Positions 12,917 to 24,689 of a stretch of DNA of 64,000 nucleotides are shown here, one piece after another. The notes under the pieces are model-generated. The model was not told where the DNA came from. It made no database searches and worked only from the letters and a program-made list of their open reading frames with translations. A program made the translations under genes and the position numbers. Each line of letters begins with the position of its first letter. Within the stretch, counting starts at the first letter, position 1. The stretch is taken from positions 1,934,001 through 1,998,000 of the forward strand of contig OY855912.1 of NCBI GenBank assembly GCA_963693305.1. The letters run 5' to 3'. The stretch is from Meandrina meandrites. Its lineage: Eukaryota > Cnidaria > Anthozoa > Scleractinia > Meandrinidae.

Positions 12917-13955
12917 TTAAGGTGGGGGTACACCCGATTTTGAGTGAAATTTTAAGAGGTTTAAAGGAGAAGTTCACTCCAGAATGGCCATTTATTTTCT
13001 TTACGCCAATAAAAAGGTTATACAAAAATATGTTATTCACCAAAATTTCAGCTTCCAACGAGCGCTAAATCCCTACGAAATCTTTCTCTAAAGTAGCCCA
13101 AAATTCGACAACTGAACGCCGCCATCTTGGAGCTAGTAATGTATGCGTGACGTCAAAGAGCTCAGCCTGAAGTTTAGCGGGAAAATTTAAATACTTCAAA
13201 CTCCTTGTTTCTTTGAAGTGGCTTTTGTTTGTCAAAATGCCTGTCTGAAAGGAAAGAAAGGTGAAAGGTTTTTTTGTATCTCTTGAAGCTCTGTTTGAGA
13301 AACATAGAGCTGCACAAACAGGCGTTTTGACAAACAAAAGCCACTACAAAGAAACAAGGAGTTTCGAGTATTTAAATTTTCCCGCTAAACCTCAGGCTGA
13401 ACTCTTTGACGTCACGCATACATTACTAGCTCCAAGATGGCGGCGTTCAGTTGTCGAATTTTGGGCTACTTTAGAGAAAGATTTCGTAGGGATTTAGCGC
13501 TCGTTGGGAGCTGAAATTTTGGTGAATAACATATTTTTGTAGAAACGTTTTATTGGCGTAAAGAAAATAAATGGCCATTCTGGAGTGAACTTCTCCTTTA
13601 AGGACGGGATAGAAGAAAGAAAATTATTTTTGAAACACCAACAGACAGTTGACCCTCACGCAAGATCACCCCAGGTTGTCGGGGGACTGTTTGGGTGTCC
13701 ATCTAATAATTTTTAACTTCAAATTCTAATTTTAAAATCACATTAATCTTTAATATTTCTTATTTCTCCAAATTTTACTAACCCTTTGAGAAAAACTATC
13801 CCCAAAAATCACCCAAAAATTTTCAAAACCCCGCTAAACATAGCTTTGTGAAATGAGCATAGAGTTTCTGGATTACTTGAAACGCGGACGAGATATTCGC
13901 ATTAAACCAAGTTTAGCGGTGGAAAAAACAGGCTTCAGGTGTAACCCGGCCTTAA
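12917..13955 (+). mobile_element. TTAA-type MITE, copy A (interrupted)
   Basis: The ends read TTAAGGTGGGGGTACACC and, inverted at the right, GGTGTAACCCGGCCTTAA. TTAA sits at both edges (12917-12920, 13952-13955). The same family occurs at 17632-18045 (inverted) and 44104-44817, sharing a body that includes GTTTAGCGGTGGAAAAA and the GGGGACT/TTGGGTGTCC block. No transposase is encoded. Its left part is interrupted by another element at 12961. Confidence 0.85.
12961..13601. mobile_element. Foldback MITE nested in copy A
   Basis: Two nearly identical arms of about 285 bp in opposite orientation (roughly 12965-13248 and 13317-13597) flank a loop of about 70 bp. The ends are AGGAGAAGTTCACTCC and its complement, with TTAA on both sides (12961-12964, 13598-13601). 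The homologous uninterrupted sequence in copy C at 44138-44163 has a single TTAA at this point, so the insertion and its TTAA duplication are directly visible. Frames of 78-98 codons inside are palindrome artefacts. Confidence 0.92.
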
Positions 13956-14130
13956 CAGACGCTACATTAACAGCATCATTACTAACACTTCTTACACGCA
14001 TTATTTACACGATGCTATGCTGTGCTATGCTAGTTAGATTAAGAGTGAATTAAAAAAAAGCATTATTTTTTTTTAAATTTTGAGCTGATAATGCCGTTTC
14101 CAAATTTCGCCCAAATAAATGCGCCAACAA

Positions 14131-14314
14131 TAGGCCATTTCCGAGTTACTTTTTGCCTCTGTGTCAAAACGAGTCTTCGTGCGAAATCATTCATATGAAA
14201 ATGAGGTTCACCTGCACGTCCATTTTCATACAAATCAAACTCATTTTCATTTAAATGGTTTCGCAAGAGGACTCGTTTTGAAATTGAGGCAAGGGACAAC
14301 TCGGAAATGGCCTA
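14131..14314. mobile_element. Palindromic MITE, family with TAGGCCATTTCC ends
   Basis: TAGGCCATTTCCGAGTT at the left mirrors AACTCGGAAATGGCCTA at the right, and the arms stay complementary for about 80 bp through CATATGAAAATGA. The TA at each edge could be a Tc1/mariner-style TA duplication. A second copy of the family is at 52280-52550 in the carrier gene's intron. Confidence 0.8.
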
Positions 14315-15230
14315 TTACGATACTTCGACAAGTTTACAACAAAAACGTCTTTGGCAATAACTGTAATCTTTTCTCTATATTTACGGTATCAGATAAAAAG
14401 TACAAAATTCCTCATGCAAATGGTCGTAAGTCATGTAGTAGGCCTGTCGTAAGCTTGACACATGCGGAAAAGTCGCACCGTGTAAATCGGCCCTAAGAAG
14501 ACTGGAAAGCAATTCTGGAGATTAAATAATTCTGAATTTAACTCTGGTTGTTTTACAAAGTGTAAGTTACAATTTCAACTATTTCAAATTTGAAACTTCT
14601 CATGGTACCTTCCTACTCAGCTGCTTTGGCAAACTGAGTGTAGAAAACACTTTACAAAAGGTATAAATAATCATACGTGCTTTCAAAAAAGTTTAAAGTG
14701 GCCAGCTAAAATGTACAAACTTTTTAAATTTCATTTTGTTTCTGTGACAAAAATGAACATACAACAAATTTTAACTTATGAAGGGCTGAGGCCGGAAAGT
14801 CTGGCTTTAGTTTAACTTTAAGCCTAATTCCCTTTCAAAGAAAGGTTTCTTTGATAGTCCTTTTCTCACTCTCTCTCTCTTCATACATCTCTACAACTCT
14901 TCTGACAAAAAACTGCTCACAGTTCTAATCGTATTCTGGCACGTAACAAACTTAACTTTTGTCACCTTCTTTGGCATTATTTTGAATCAAAAATCAAATG
15001 ATCTCATCGTCAATATATAAGTTACTCTTGTGCAATCCAATAAGAACATTTCTCTGTTTACATTAATACAAATACAAAATGTGTTAAACTATAAATATGA
15101 CTTCATAAAGAAAATATATCCTTAAATCGTAATTTTATCTTCATTTCCATGGGAGCGACTGTAATGAAGTCCTAGAAATAAAACGGTAATCTGTCGCACT
15201 ACGAGATAAACAATCATAACTTGTTCACCA
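14315..15230. other. AT-rich intergenic DNA
   Basis: No gene is supported. A CT-rich run (CTCTCTCTCT) lies at 14870-14880. The segment just before 15231 may hold a decayed upstream part of the LINE remnant. Confidence 0.4.
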
Positions 15231-15779
15231 GTGAGTGGTCTCTGTATGAAACCATACATGTTGCGTCAATTTGTGTTTATTACAAGGCTGTTCTTGATTG
15301 GGCCACACCCCCTCATTACAATTGGCTCGACTACAATCTCATGGGTGCGCCACACAAGGCTGCTGGGCATCATCATAGACCATAAGCTTACCTGGTCGAA
15401 ACACCTTTCAGACCTGAAAAGAAATTTCTCCAAGAAGTTAAACCTACTGAAAAAATATTCATTTTTGAAAAGAAGAGCCCTTCTCGACCTTTATTTCAAA
15501 GTCATACTGCCGTCTGTTACGTATGGCATCATTGTCTGGGGGGGTTGCAACAACTCTAACCACATACAAGCACTTGAAACATTGCATCGCAGGGCAGCGA
15601 GAATTATCTTCAATTTGCAATGGGACACACCTTCGGATACGGTGATGGAAATCATTAAGTGGGACTCAATACTCGATTTATATAAACTCAGTCTTATTAA
15701 AGGTCAAATGAACCAAAATTTCGACATTCTTTCTTTACCGATTTTAAAGCAACCAAACGCTAGAAGAATTCATTATTAA
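15231..15779 (+). pseudogene. LINE reverse-transcriptase C-terminal remnant
   Basis: One open frame of about 180 residues matches the region after the catalytic core of CR1/L2-type reverse transcriptases. It contains RLLGIIIDHKLTWSKHL, the LNLLKKYSFL helix, DLYFKVILPSVTYGIIVWGG, and ALETLHRRAARIIFNL, the usual thumb/connection series. The catalytic FADD box, the palm and the endonuclease are absent. It is therefore a 5'-truncated, inactive copy, as is typical of LINEs. The residues before about 20 do not fit the family and may be flanking sequence. Confidence 0.85.
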
Positions 15780-17631
15780 GTAAACTTAAGGCGAAATTTT
15801 GCTTTCTGAGCCTTTAAGCGCGAACTATAGCAAAAACTACGAAGATTTCCGAAGACTTCACGAAAACGTTTCCAAAATGACCGCGCACTGAAATGGAAGG
15901 AATGGATCGAGCTTTGAATTTTGTGACGTAATAGTTTTATTTTACGGCTTTGCGATCGAAGAGACGATCGTCGTTTAAAGAGCGAATAATGTAAAGTTAG
16001 AGAGTTTCAGTCAGTCTGAGTAATTCAAATAATTCTGAATTTAAACATTGTTGTTATATTTTTTACTACATTGGAATCCAGTTTCAAAGATTAATAATTA
16101 TCAAAGCACTGAGTAAAATTGTAAGCATTGTACGATATAGGAGATTTTCAAACACTGGATGGCATATAAAAATCATCAGTCTGCTCGGCTTGGTATAGAA
16201 CAATTAATTTTGTTATATACCCCAAGTGAAATGCAGTTTTTTTGGATTTGCACGTAATTCTTATCAGGACGTGTGTGGCTTGCATAGGATGTGGCCAAAA
16301 GCCACATCCAAGATTGAATTCACTGTTTCTTTTCCGTACTCGAGTCACACAAAACACAAAAATAAATTTGTACTCAAAAATTTAACTTGAATGTAAGGAT
16401 ATTTCTCAATGCAAATTCGAAACCGCAAAAGCATCACGCAGGGTAAAACTTTCAATGAATAAATTCGTGTCGTTTTATTTTTCAACTGAAGGAAAATTCA
16501 ATGTTGAAATAAGTACAGAGCGTTTACACACTGACCACACTGTTCCTGTGGACACTGTGAGTTCTGTTTGTATTAGCTGTTTTTTGGTCCATATTTATTT
16601 AGCAGGTGCCTGTTATTTAGTGCTCGAAATTAACGGTTGTAAACCCAACATACATACAACCTTTGAAGCATAATTTTATACGCGTCAATTGCAAAAGCAA
16701 GTGCACGTGCATGGAAGCAAATTATTTGGCGAGGACATTGAACTAACGAATTCAAATTCTAATACTTGATCATGACCAGCCAAACCAACAAAGTAAAAGA
16801 GCTAATAATCATAACAAATACTCTATCTAGCTCTAGGTAGAATAAGAAAGGTGCAAAATGCATACCTCTAACTTCCTTCGTTTAGCAAAAGCCGAACGGA
16901 CAGGGGGACCTTTGTGCTTCGGGAGGCATTCTTCCCCGTGATTTCTTTTCTGAACAAAAAAAACTAGTCGGCATAGCATCCTCTTTGAGGTGGAGTCTGT
17001 GAACTCAGAAATTTTTTTCTGAGTTCTTCTCTCCACACAATCATTCCATTATCAATATGATTTAAACAATACTTATGTTAACATAAGCGGGAGAGCAACG
17101 CGAAGAACGGCCTGAAGAACTAAACGAAGCCCTCTACAACAGGCTATTTGAAGTCTTTGAAGGAATATGTCAGGCTGTTTTCAGCAGTTCGTAGACCCCC
17201 GTCGTAGCGTTTCCGAACATTCCAGTGCAAAGTTATCTCCTGCGTTGCTTTCTAAGAAACTTCTTCTCTCGACAAGCTACTATCTTGGCAAAAATGTCGA
17301 AGGGACCCTTGGGTGGACATTTCGCCGAGCATTGTCACGATCATATCCACTTGGACCGAGTTGTTCGAAAGTCGATTGACACTAACCCAGGATTAAAAGT
17401 TGACAGAGGACTCAATTTCTCTTGTATAAAAGTGTTTGAATTCCTTATGTTTAATGGAGTTTGAGATAAGTCGACGAGAAGACTGGAGGACAGATTATAT
17501 AGATAGAAAACCTCTCTGAACAGTTAAAAAACTGAAATCAAAATTTACGCTTATCACCCTGAATTAGCTTAATCGTACTTGAACAACTCGGCCCTGTTGT
17601 ATACATGAAACTCCGAAAATAATCCTTCGGA
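15780..17631. other. Intergenic, no gene recognised
   Basis: Short frames are unrecognised. A small perfect hairpin, GGATGTGGC/GCCACATCC, lies at 16288-16310, and another (CTCAGAAA/TTTCTGAG) near 17004. Confidence 0.4.
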
Positions 17632-18045
17632 GAGAAGGGGGTATTTTCGGAACACCCGAAGCCCGTTTTTCCACCGCTAAACCTGGGTTTAATGCGAATA
17701 TCTCGTTCGCGTTTTAAGCAATCCAAAAAGTCTATGCTCATTTCACAAAGCTATGTTTAGCGGTGTTTTGTAAATTTTTTGGGTGATTTTTGGGGATGTT
17801 TGGGAAGAGATAGTTTTTCTCAAAGGATTAGTAAAACTTGGAGAGATAAGAAATGTTTTAGAATTAATGTGATTTTAAAAAAATAAAATTAGTAGGTGGA
17901 CACCAAAACAGTCCCCTGACAATCTGGGGTGCTCTTGCGTGTGGGTCAACTGTCTGGTAGTGTTCCAAAAATAATTTTTCTTTCTTCTATCCCTCCAATA
18001 AATCTGTTAAAATTTCACTCAAAATCGGGTGTACCCCCGCCTTAA
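17632..18045 (-). mobile_element. TTAA-type MITE, copy B
   Basis: It is the inverted counterpart of copies A and C. The right edge reads GGTGTACCCCCGCCTTAA (TTAA at 18042-18045) and the interior has AAACCTGGGTTTAATGCGAA and GTTTAGCGGTG. The left edge around 17632 is diverged, and its TTAA is not recognisable. The outer TTAA is shared with the next element. Confidence 0.75.
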
Positions 18046-18418
18046 AGGGACACTGTCACCAATTTTTAAGATAACTTTGAAAAGCCAAGACATTCTAATC
18101 GCAGGGGACCCAAAAATACTGGTTTAGTTTCGCTTAAAACTACCCAACCAGTTCTCTGAGACTGTGTTTGGCTGCAGATCACCAGGATGCGAGTGGCTGC
18201 AACTTGAAAACATCGGGCTGATTTTTTAAGTTTTTTCTTTGTTTCGTGGAAAAATCGCCCGTAAATGATTGTAGTTTGTTTTTCCTTTGAGCAAATGAAT
18301 AGATTTCTTTCTCTTGACTTTCTGGGAGTATTCTGTGTACGTGAAAAAGCATTTCATTTCATCTTTAGCACATTTTCACCCCAAAACGTAATAATCCCCG
18401 CGACAGTGCCCCCTTTAA
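18042..18418. mobile_element. TTAA-type MITE abutting copy B
   Basis: The ends are TTAAAGGGACACTGTC and, reversed, TTAAAGGGGGCACTGTCGCG, with TTAA at 18042-18045 and 18415-18418. It belongs to a different family from copy B but uses the same TTAA. One element therefore inserted into the target duplication of the other. Confidence 0.75.
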
Positions 18419-20381
18419 GTTTAAAAAATCTTTGGGTTTTTATTTACAGAAATGTTTGGTGCATACAAGATAACCACATAGAAAGCTCTCCTTCGCAGCT
18501 CTAATATGGGTCATCGCGCAACGCTTCCCCTCCCCTCCCCCTTTTCCCACTTCACACCCGTTCAGTGCTCGGGATATCGTCGGGATAATTTCCTCTAATC
18601 CTCCCCAGTTCACCTTGTGATCGGGAAGGCGCTCATACCTTTCCACACATGATGTTACAAACCGCAATGCACGCATATAGTAACTTTAAACATATTTGTT
18701 CTTTAGAGTGTTGCCGGTATTAACGATTATAAACGTGTTGAGGTGACCTTTGATTTAAAAAGTAATAAACGATTGCAGTCCCTTTAAGAAGCCCACGGGT
18801 GGTCAGCTCATCAATCTTTAATTGACTTTCGGCTCACGACCGTTGTTTGATCGGAAAAACAACCGGCTCGCTCGCGGCTCTTAAAAGTACGCTACTGTTA
18901 TAAAAACGGAAAGGAGTGCCGCGCTTTGTTTCCGCCCCTTGAGTGATGAACACAAAAGGTACAACAGTCCCAACCAAATGTTTCCTTGATGTAGCGTGCT
19001 GCCTTTGACGTCATTTTGTAAGCGCGGCTTTTGTCTTTGCTAGTAGATCCTTAGCGACCTTATTTGTATAGTGTATTATTACTAGCTATAGGCCGCAGAG
19101 AAGTTGACTGAGATCATTAAGTTGTTACCACATGCGTTTGAAATGTACTCTCCCACATAAACACACTGCGAGTTCAATTGATATCTGCCTTGAAATGGAA
19201 ATATTTATTTCTCCACCCCTACAATCAAAATCTAGGACAGAAATGCTTCACACTTGAAGCATATGTGAGTTTTTGTTTTCGAGTTTGCGCTTGTTGTGTG
19301 CAGGTCATTTATTTTTAGCTCCGTTCTTCCGATTATTGACAATGGCTAACAAAAGAACAATGAAGAGTATGGAAACTATTTCGCTGGTAGTTATTAGTGT
19401 TCAAATTAAAACTCGGTCAACTGCAAATTCTAGAACAAAAGGAGGTAAACCTTAGATCAGTTTTAGCGAGGCCTTATTAAGTCCCTTATAATTGTTTTCC
19501 GTTTTGTTTTTTCATAAAGATTTCTATGGTTTATTTTTAGAAGCGCTTCAAAAAAACCCATAACATTTATTTGCATAGAGGAATACAGCTTAAGAAAAGT
19601 GTCAAGCAAGCTGAGAAAAGCAAAAGGAACACAGAGAAACTGATAAAATACCATAAACTTTAAATGATTTTAATTGGATTGGTTCACTGTTATTCACACA
19701 AGTGATTTTTAAGATGCTGGGAAGTAAACAAAACGTGACTAAAAGCGCTCAGTGCAAATCTGTGCTAATGAGCATAACGTTTTGTTCGTCAACATGCTTT
19801 CATTTACGTCGACACCATAATACGCGTACATAAAACTGAGTAACTAGCTGTATCGAAAATAAACGCGCTCTTTAAAATAAATTAAACATTTCGCGGTTTT
19901 ACCTTTAATACAATAAGTCAAATCTGCCTCCCTTGGGCGATTCAGCCAATATTTCCAGTTTCCTTCTCAATTCGTGACCGACCGCCATCGTTCTCCTCTT
20001 TCTCGTGAGCGTACGCCGTCCGCGTTGAAGACAAAAGTGGTTTTTAAAACTTGTTGATTTTAGCTTTAGTGGCCTAAAATTGGCCGGAAACGGCTCTCTC
20101 TATCTTGCAGCCGATCTACGCGTGTCGGAGACATTAGGAAGTGTGTTTTAAGGCGCAGATGGTACAAAGCATAAAGTAAACTCAGATGTTCTCTAATGGA
20201 CACCACAAAGCGGTAGGGATTGTTTCATCGTATTATCTCAATTAGTACACTGCCGTGCTTTTCTTGAATATATGTTTAACACCTCTTGAAAAGCTTTAAA
20301 ACGACTACGGTTATTTTACAGATTATACAATTATTTCTTGACGTGCTGTAACTCTAAGCCCGTGAATGAGGTGCGAATTTG
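18419..20381. other. Intergenic region between the convergent noggin-like genes
   Basis: No supported gene. A frame on the minus strand at 18440-18676 overlaps sequence that looks repeat-derived (GGGTCATCGCGCAACGCTTC). The remainder is unremarkable AT-rich DNA. Confidence 0.4.
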
Positions 20382-20387
20382 TTTATT
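20382..20387 (-). promoter_or_regulatory. Candidate polyadenylation signal for the second noggin-like gene
   Basis: AATAAA on the minus strand, about 300 bp past the stop codon at 20688. It is the nearest perfect hexamer seen downstream. Cleavage position is not determinable from sequence alone. Confidence 0.35.
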
Positions 20388-20687
20388 CTGACCCTGGTAT
20401 TCAGCTAATTCAACAACCCTGCACGGGACTTTCTGTTCGTTCAAGAAAAGGCCACTCAAAATGAAACTAACCCAGTCAAATAAACGCCGCGCAAATATAT
20501 GCAGCAGCTTAGAATCCATTGTTCTACAGTGGACAAGTCCAAGTTCTACATCTTCTGTACCTTTTCGATCATTCATTCCCTTCAGTTAAGTTTGCAGAAT
20601 TCAAATCTTTGACAGTTTTAGGTTCGAATTTGTGACCTCACTTGTCAGGCAATGCAACCCAAAATGGACTACCCCTGACTCCTGCCC

Positions 20688-21395
20688 TCACTGCAAACAC
20701 GAACATTTACAATCGGTTATCACGGGATAGACAAACTTCAACCACATGCAGCTAGTGTCCTTCCGTTCGGCATATCTATCCAAGCAGTGCCAGCGGAGCA
20801 CTCCCACGCTTTTTGTGCCAGAAACGCGGCATTTCATTCCTGAAGGAAATGAGCACGTTGCCTTTTTGGAACACCTTCCGACATTGATGTGACGAGGCCA
20901 ATAACGCACTCCTAAATCCTTCCATTTCTGGAGCACTGAGCAGTGAGACACTTGCCACAGCCAGAGCTGTAGTTTTTTACTTGCCTTAGGCCCAAGATAT
21001 CTTTTCATTCCGGGCATTCTGAAATCAAGGTTTTTTATTTCCTCGGGCATGCTTTTTACCAGCATCTTACGCAAGAAGTCCTGCTCTTCTGGAATTGTGT
21101 CGTTGCCCTTCTTCTTCAAAACCTCTTCTTTGGTTAGCGCACTATATTCAGGAACAAAATTACTGCCAAGTTTTCTTTTCAGTAAGTCGAAGTCGAAGTC
21201 ACTCTCTATTGGGTCGCTGGGGTAGCTCTCTGGCTCTAGTGGTACCTTCAGCTTCAGCTTGTCTTTTGACGGCTGCGGATACAAGTCGGGCTTGAGGTGT
21301 TTCCAGGGTTGCGCCTCTGACGAGGTCTGCCAAACAGTGCTCAGAAAGCAAGCGACGAGAAGCGTAAATATACTCTTGAACCTTGAGTGACGCAT
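20688..21395 (-). CDS. Noggin-like secreted BMP antagonist (intronless CDS)
   Basis: The uninterrupted frame is 235 residues long. The first ATG (21393-21395) begins a clear signal peptide, MRHSRFKSIFTLLVACFLS, ending near SSEA, so the extra upstream in-frame codons, which lack an ATG, were excluded. The N-terminal part has YPSDPIESDFDFDLLKRKLG, the equivalent of the noggin clip and helix. An NDT sequon follows. The cystine-knot domain starts at CSVLQKWKDLG (residue 152) and runs through RYWPRHINVGRC, VGVLRWHC, CMWLKFVYPVI and DCKCSC. It carries exactly the nine C-terminal cysteines of canonical noggin, without the extras of the neighbour at 7467, so it is closer to the canonical form. As in vertebrate noggin the coding region has no intron. 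It is convergent with the first gene. Confidence 0.95.
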   Translation of the reverse strand: MRHSRFKSIFTLLVACFLSTVWQTSSEAQPWKHLKPDLYPQPSKDKLKLKVPLEPESYPSDPIESDFDFDLLKRKLGSNFVPEYSALTKEEVLKKKGNDTIPEEQDFLRKMLVKSMPEEIKNLDFRMPGMKRYLGPKASKKLQLWLWQVSHCSVLQKWKDLGVRYWPRHINVGRCSKKATCSFPSGMKCRVSGTKSVGVLRWHCLDRYAERKDTSCMWLKFVYPVITDCKCSCLQ

Positions 21396-24300
21396 CTCTT
21401 TAAACAGCTTAAGTATACTGCCACGTAGGTTAAACCTCAGAATTGACAACTGTAGATCGCGTTCAAAGGCGTTTCTTCTCGTCCGTGGAGGCTGGTCTTG
21501 ATCTTGACTGTAACGTGGTCTACCTCAAATGCAGCTGTGCTTCATGTGTCAACCCAGTTATCACTGTTTCAAAAGATTGGCAAAAAACAATCAAGATTCA
21601 GAAAATAAATAAATATCTCAGTGCTAGATTACAAATTACATCCGACTACGATCAACTGGTTATTTACCTTTGGTCGTCCAGATGTCTAGACAAGCGCTGA
21701 TAGCATTAAAAAACTCAGTAGCTCGGCTCTTCACGTTAAACGGGTATAGATACGTTTAATTCACTATCCGTGAATCGCTTTGACGCTGTGCGGAAAAATC
21801 GGGCTATTATCGGAAATGTCCCACAGTTTTGATGAGTTTTGTGGTTTACGAAGTCCTCAAAAACTTCGACGCTGTACCATATTTCGTAACCTGCATGCGA
21901 GCAGCAGATTTGGCACTGTTTAAAGTAGGCTTAATTCACCCAGAATCGCGGCCCGATGTCGCCGAGATTTAATTTGAGTTCATTTTGTCGCTTTTGGTAA
22001 TCAGATGAAACGAGGCATTTGCTTTGTGGTTAGCAAAGCACCGTGCAGCCAACTGAAATCGTCGTTTCTCTTTGACTTGGCTGCGTTCGTTCTGTTCTAG
22101 TTTTGCAACATATTAAAAAGAATGTATCTCAGCAAGAAACAAGACCCTAATTTATTAGGTTAACGGTGGGCGGAGATCCAGAGAACAGCCTCCAACAGTT
22201 AGTTTCATATCAGTTGAACGAGCTGTTTTATATGCATGGCTACTCTTATCTTTCTCCGATCCTTGACTATTGTTCCTTGGAAATCCATTTAGGCGCTAAT
22301 ACCTCTAATCCTTTTTTATCGCCAAAGGTGACATTTATTAAGGATGTTCGTATTCTAGTTCGTTAGATCATGGGCAGCGCGAAGTTTGTAAAAATGTTTT
22401 TCTTCACGAATAAAATTGATTACAAGTGCTCCGATTTGGTTATAATGAAATTTATACCGTACCCGCTTAAGGTTAATGAGTTTAAGCACCTCCTACGCCT
22501 GATGGAAAACCTGTAGCCAGTGAAGCTGATGACTTGATGGGCTGACTCAAGTTGCCGAGCGGTTCATGAGCCACAAGCCAGTTCTGTTATCCATCACGCA
22601 GCGACATTATCTGTCAACGTGCTTTTACTGCGATCCGCCTCATCGATAAAATGCTAATTATACATTAATTGACTGAGATGCAAAAAGCGTCGGATGAATT
22701 TCATACTATAAGAGGGCTATTTTCGAATGTCAAGAAGAGGATTTAGATTTCGGAGACATGTACAAGCCAGTTTCGTGTGAAATTGGAGAACATGCGAAAT
22801 CTTCATGGCACGAACACACAGAGAAACCCAAATTCTGATGGCGATTAGCTAGGCGATCAAAAGAATCGTATTTCGCGATTTAAAGCAAACATCACGATCG
22901 TTCCTAAGCATGTCCTGGGCGTGCATGTTCCCCAAATGTTTCGCAATAAACACAGTTTAAGGGTTTTGGCTTTCTCTTTGCGATTAGCAAACACCATTTA
23001 TTAAGCTAATCCCTCTTATTACCACTTATAAACCATTGTAGCACGGAGATTCGCATGAGTCGCACCATATTCCTCGCGTCCGGCACATGTGGCGCGGGAA
23101 AATTATCTACGCCACGGGCTTACAGTGCCACCGTTTAATTACGTCACTGTCATTGTCACGTTAAATAACATCGCCTTCAAATGCCCTTTCCTTCCGTTTC
23201 ATTCGTTGAGCTTTGCTGCTGTAATCTAAATGTGCTTATTGATATCAGTGTGGGTGGCACATGGTAGTTTAGAAAAGTCAATTATGACGTTAAAAGCTCT
23301 TCAGGCATCAGCAACTTCAATTAAAACGTATTTGTTTTTATTCAATGTACTGAACATTTAAAAAAAAATAAAGATCTAAAGTTTCCGCCGAAAGAATGTT
23401 CGTGAACCGGCTTTTTTACACTTTGGAGAGTGTGATACGTTTAAAATGGGACTATCAGGCTGTTCTTTTCCTTCACTTTTAATAAATGCCTCGTCACAAA
23501 AAATGATACTTTTAATCAGTTTAAAATTGTCAAAGAGATTTTAAAAGCAATTGAAAGATTGAAACCAGGACTGTTATTTTTAATACGAAATCATTTTGCA
23601 TTCCTCGTGTGTCTCATGTGCACTTACGCGTTCTTTTGTGATACACCATCGTTTCAATGCAGAAGCATTGGACAGACTGTCCAACGCGACGGCTTCGGAG
23701 AATTTTGTTCAAATTGTTATACATGAACTAGTAGTCTAGTGATTTTTGAAAAAATGTAAAAACCATCGTTGAAACCTAGGGCTTGCCTATAAAATACAAT
23801 GGATATCAATACATGCACCACGACTTTCCTAACGACTGGACGGCTGGTCACACAAATGTAAAATTGCCAACCCCGAATGGATAACAGTCACCCAAGAAAC
23901 TAGCAATCTGGCAAATTGCACTGTCAGTTTTATCCATATTCAGCTGGGGATCTCGAAGAAAAGTCGCTTACTTGCAGACGAATAGTAAAATGTATATGTG
24001 CTTGCGACAAGTTTTTGGTACAGCACCCTCACTTTATGGTACAGCGCCCGTTTTTTTCTATTAAAACTGTAAAACTCCACGAAGAAAATATCCAGCGCAT
24101 GCATCTTTTCTCTAAAAGCTAATCAAACAGTCACTGCAATCGGTAAGCTGACAGTTTCAGCTCCAAAGTCGTAAAGTGGCCTAAGCTGACGGGAAGTATA
24201 AAATATGATCTACCGGCTTTTTCTCCTTCTCTCGCCCCGGCGGTAGTCAGCAGACGCCGCTCTGCCTGTTTAAACGATAACGTCGTAAGATCTGCTGCAA

Positions 24301-24689
24301 GAGTCCCTCTTTTGCTCGAGGATTCAAATATCCAGGCTAAGGACATGTCACTGAGTTAATCCGTTAACGACGGCAAAGTTTACCAAGGTTATGTGGTTAC
24401 ATAATGCACGGATTTCGGCATCTTTTGGTCGACATCATATGGAACGGAAATGGCATTTGCTACATCGCCCAAAATTTACTTAAAATCACTAAATTCTTGC
24501 CATTACCTGACTGCATGACTGTTTGTGTGGGAAGCAGAACTCTCTGCTAAATCAGGCAACAGCGGGTTCAACTAGGTCAGTAGGTGTGGCTACTCGAGTC
24601 TACCTCCATGCCCCACTATTACACTAAACGTGATTATGTGTATTACCGGTTTGGAAAAGGAAATAGATTGATACCGGACCACAATGGTG
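21396..24689. other. Upstream region of the second noggin-like gene
   Basis: No TATA box is evident just upstream. A weak AGTATACTT lies about 20 bp before the ATG, too close to serve a normal promoter, so the transcript may start further out. No coding region was recognised in the rest. Confidence 0.4.

Noticed and set aside
12772..13497. Mirror-image open frames of 78-98 codons
   Set aside because: Their translations repeat each other because they lie in the two arms of the foldback MITE; no protein family is recognisable.
18440..18676. A minus-strand coding exon
   Set aside because: The translation matches no family I know and the DNA looks like a dispersed repeat.
21396..21449. An N-terminal extension of the minus-strand noggin-like frame
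   Set aside because: The extra codons contain no ATG, and the signal peptide begins at the ATG at 21395.
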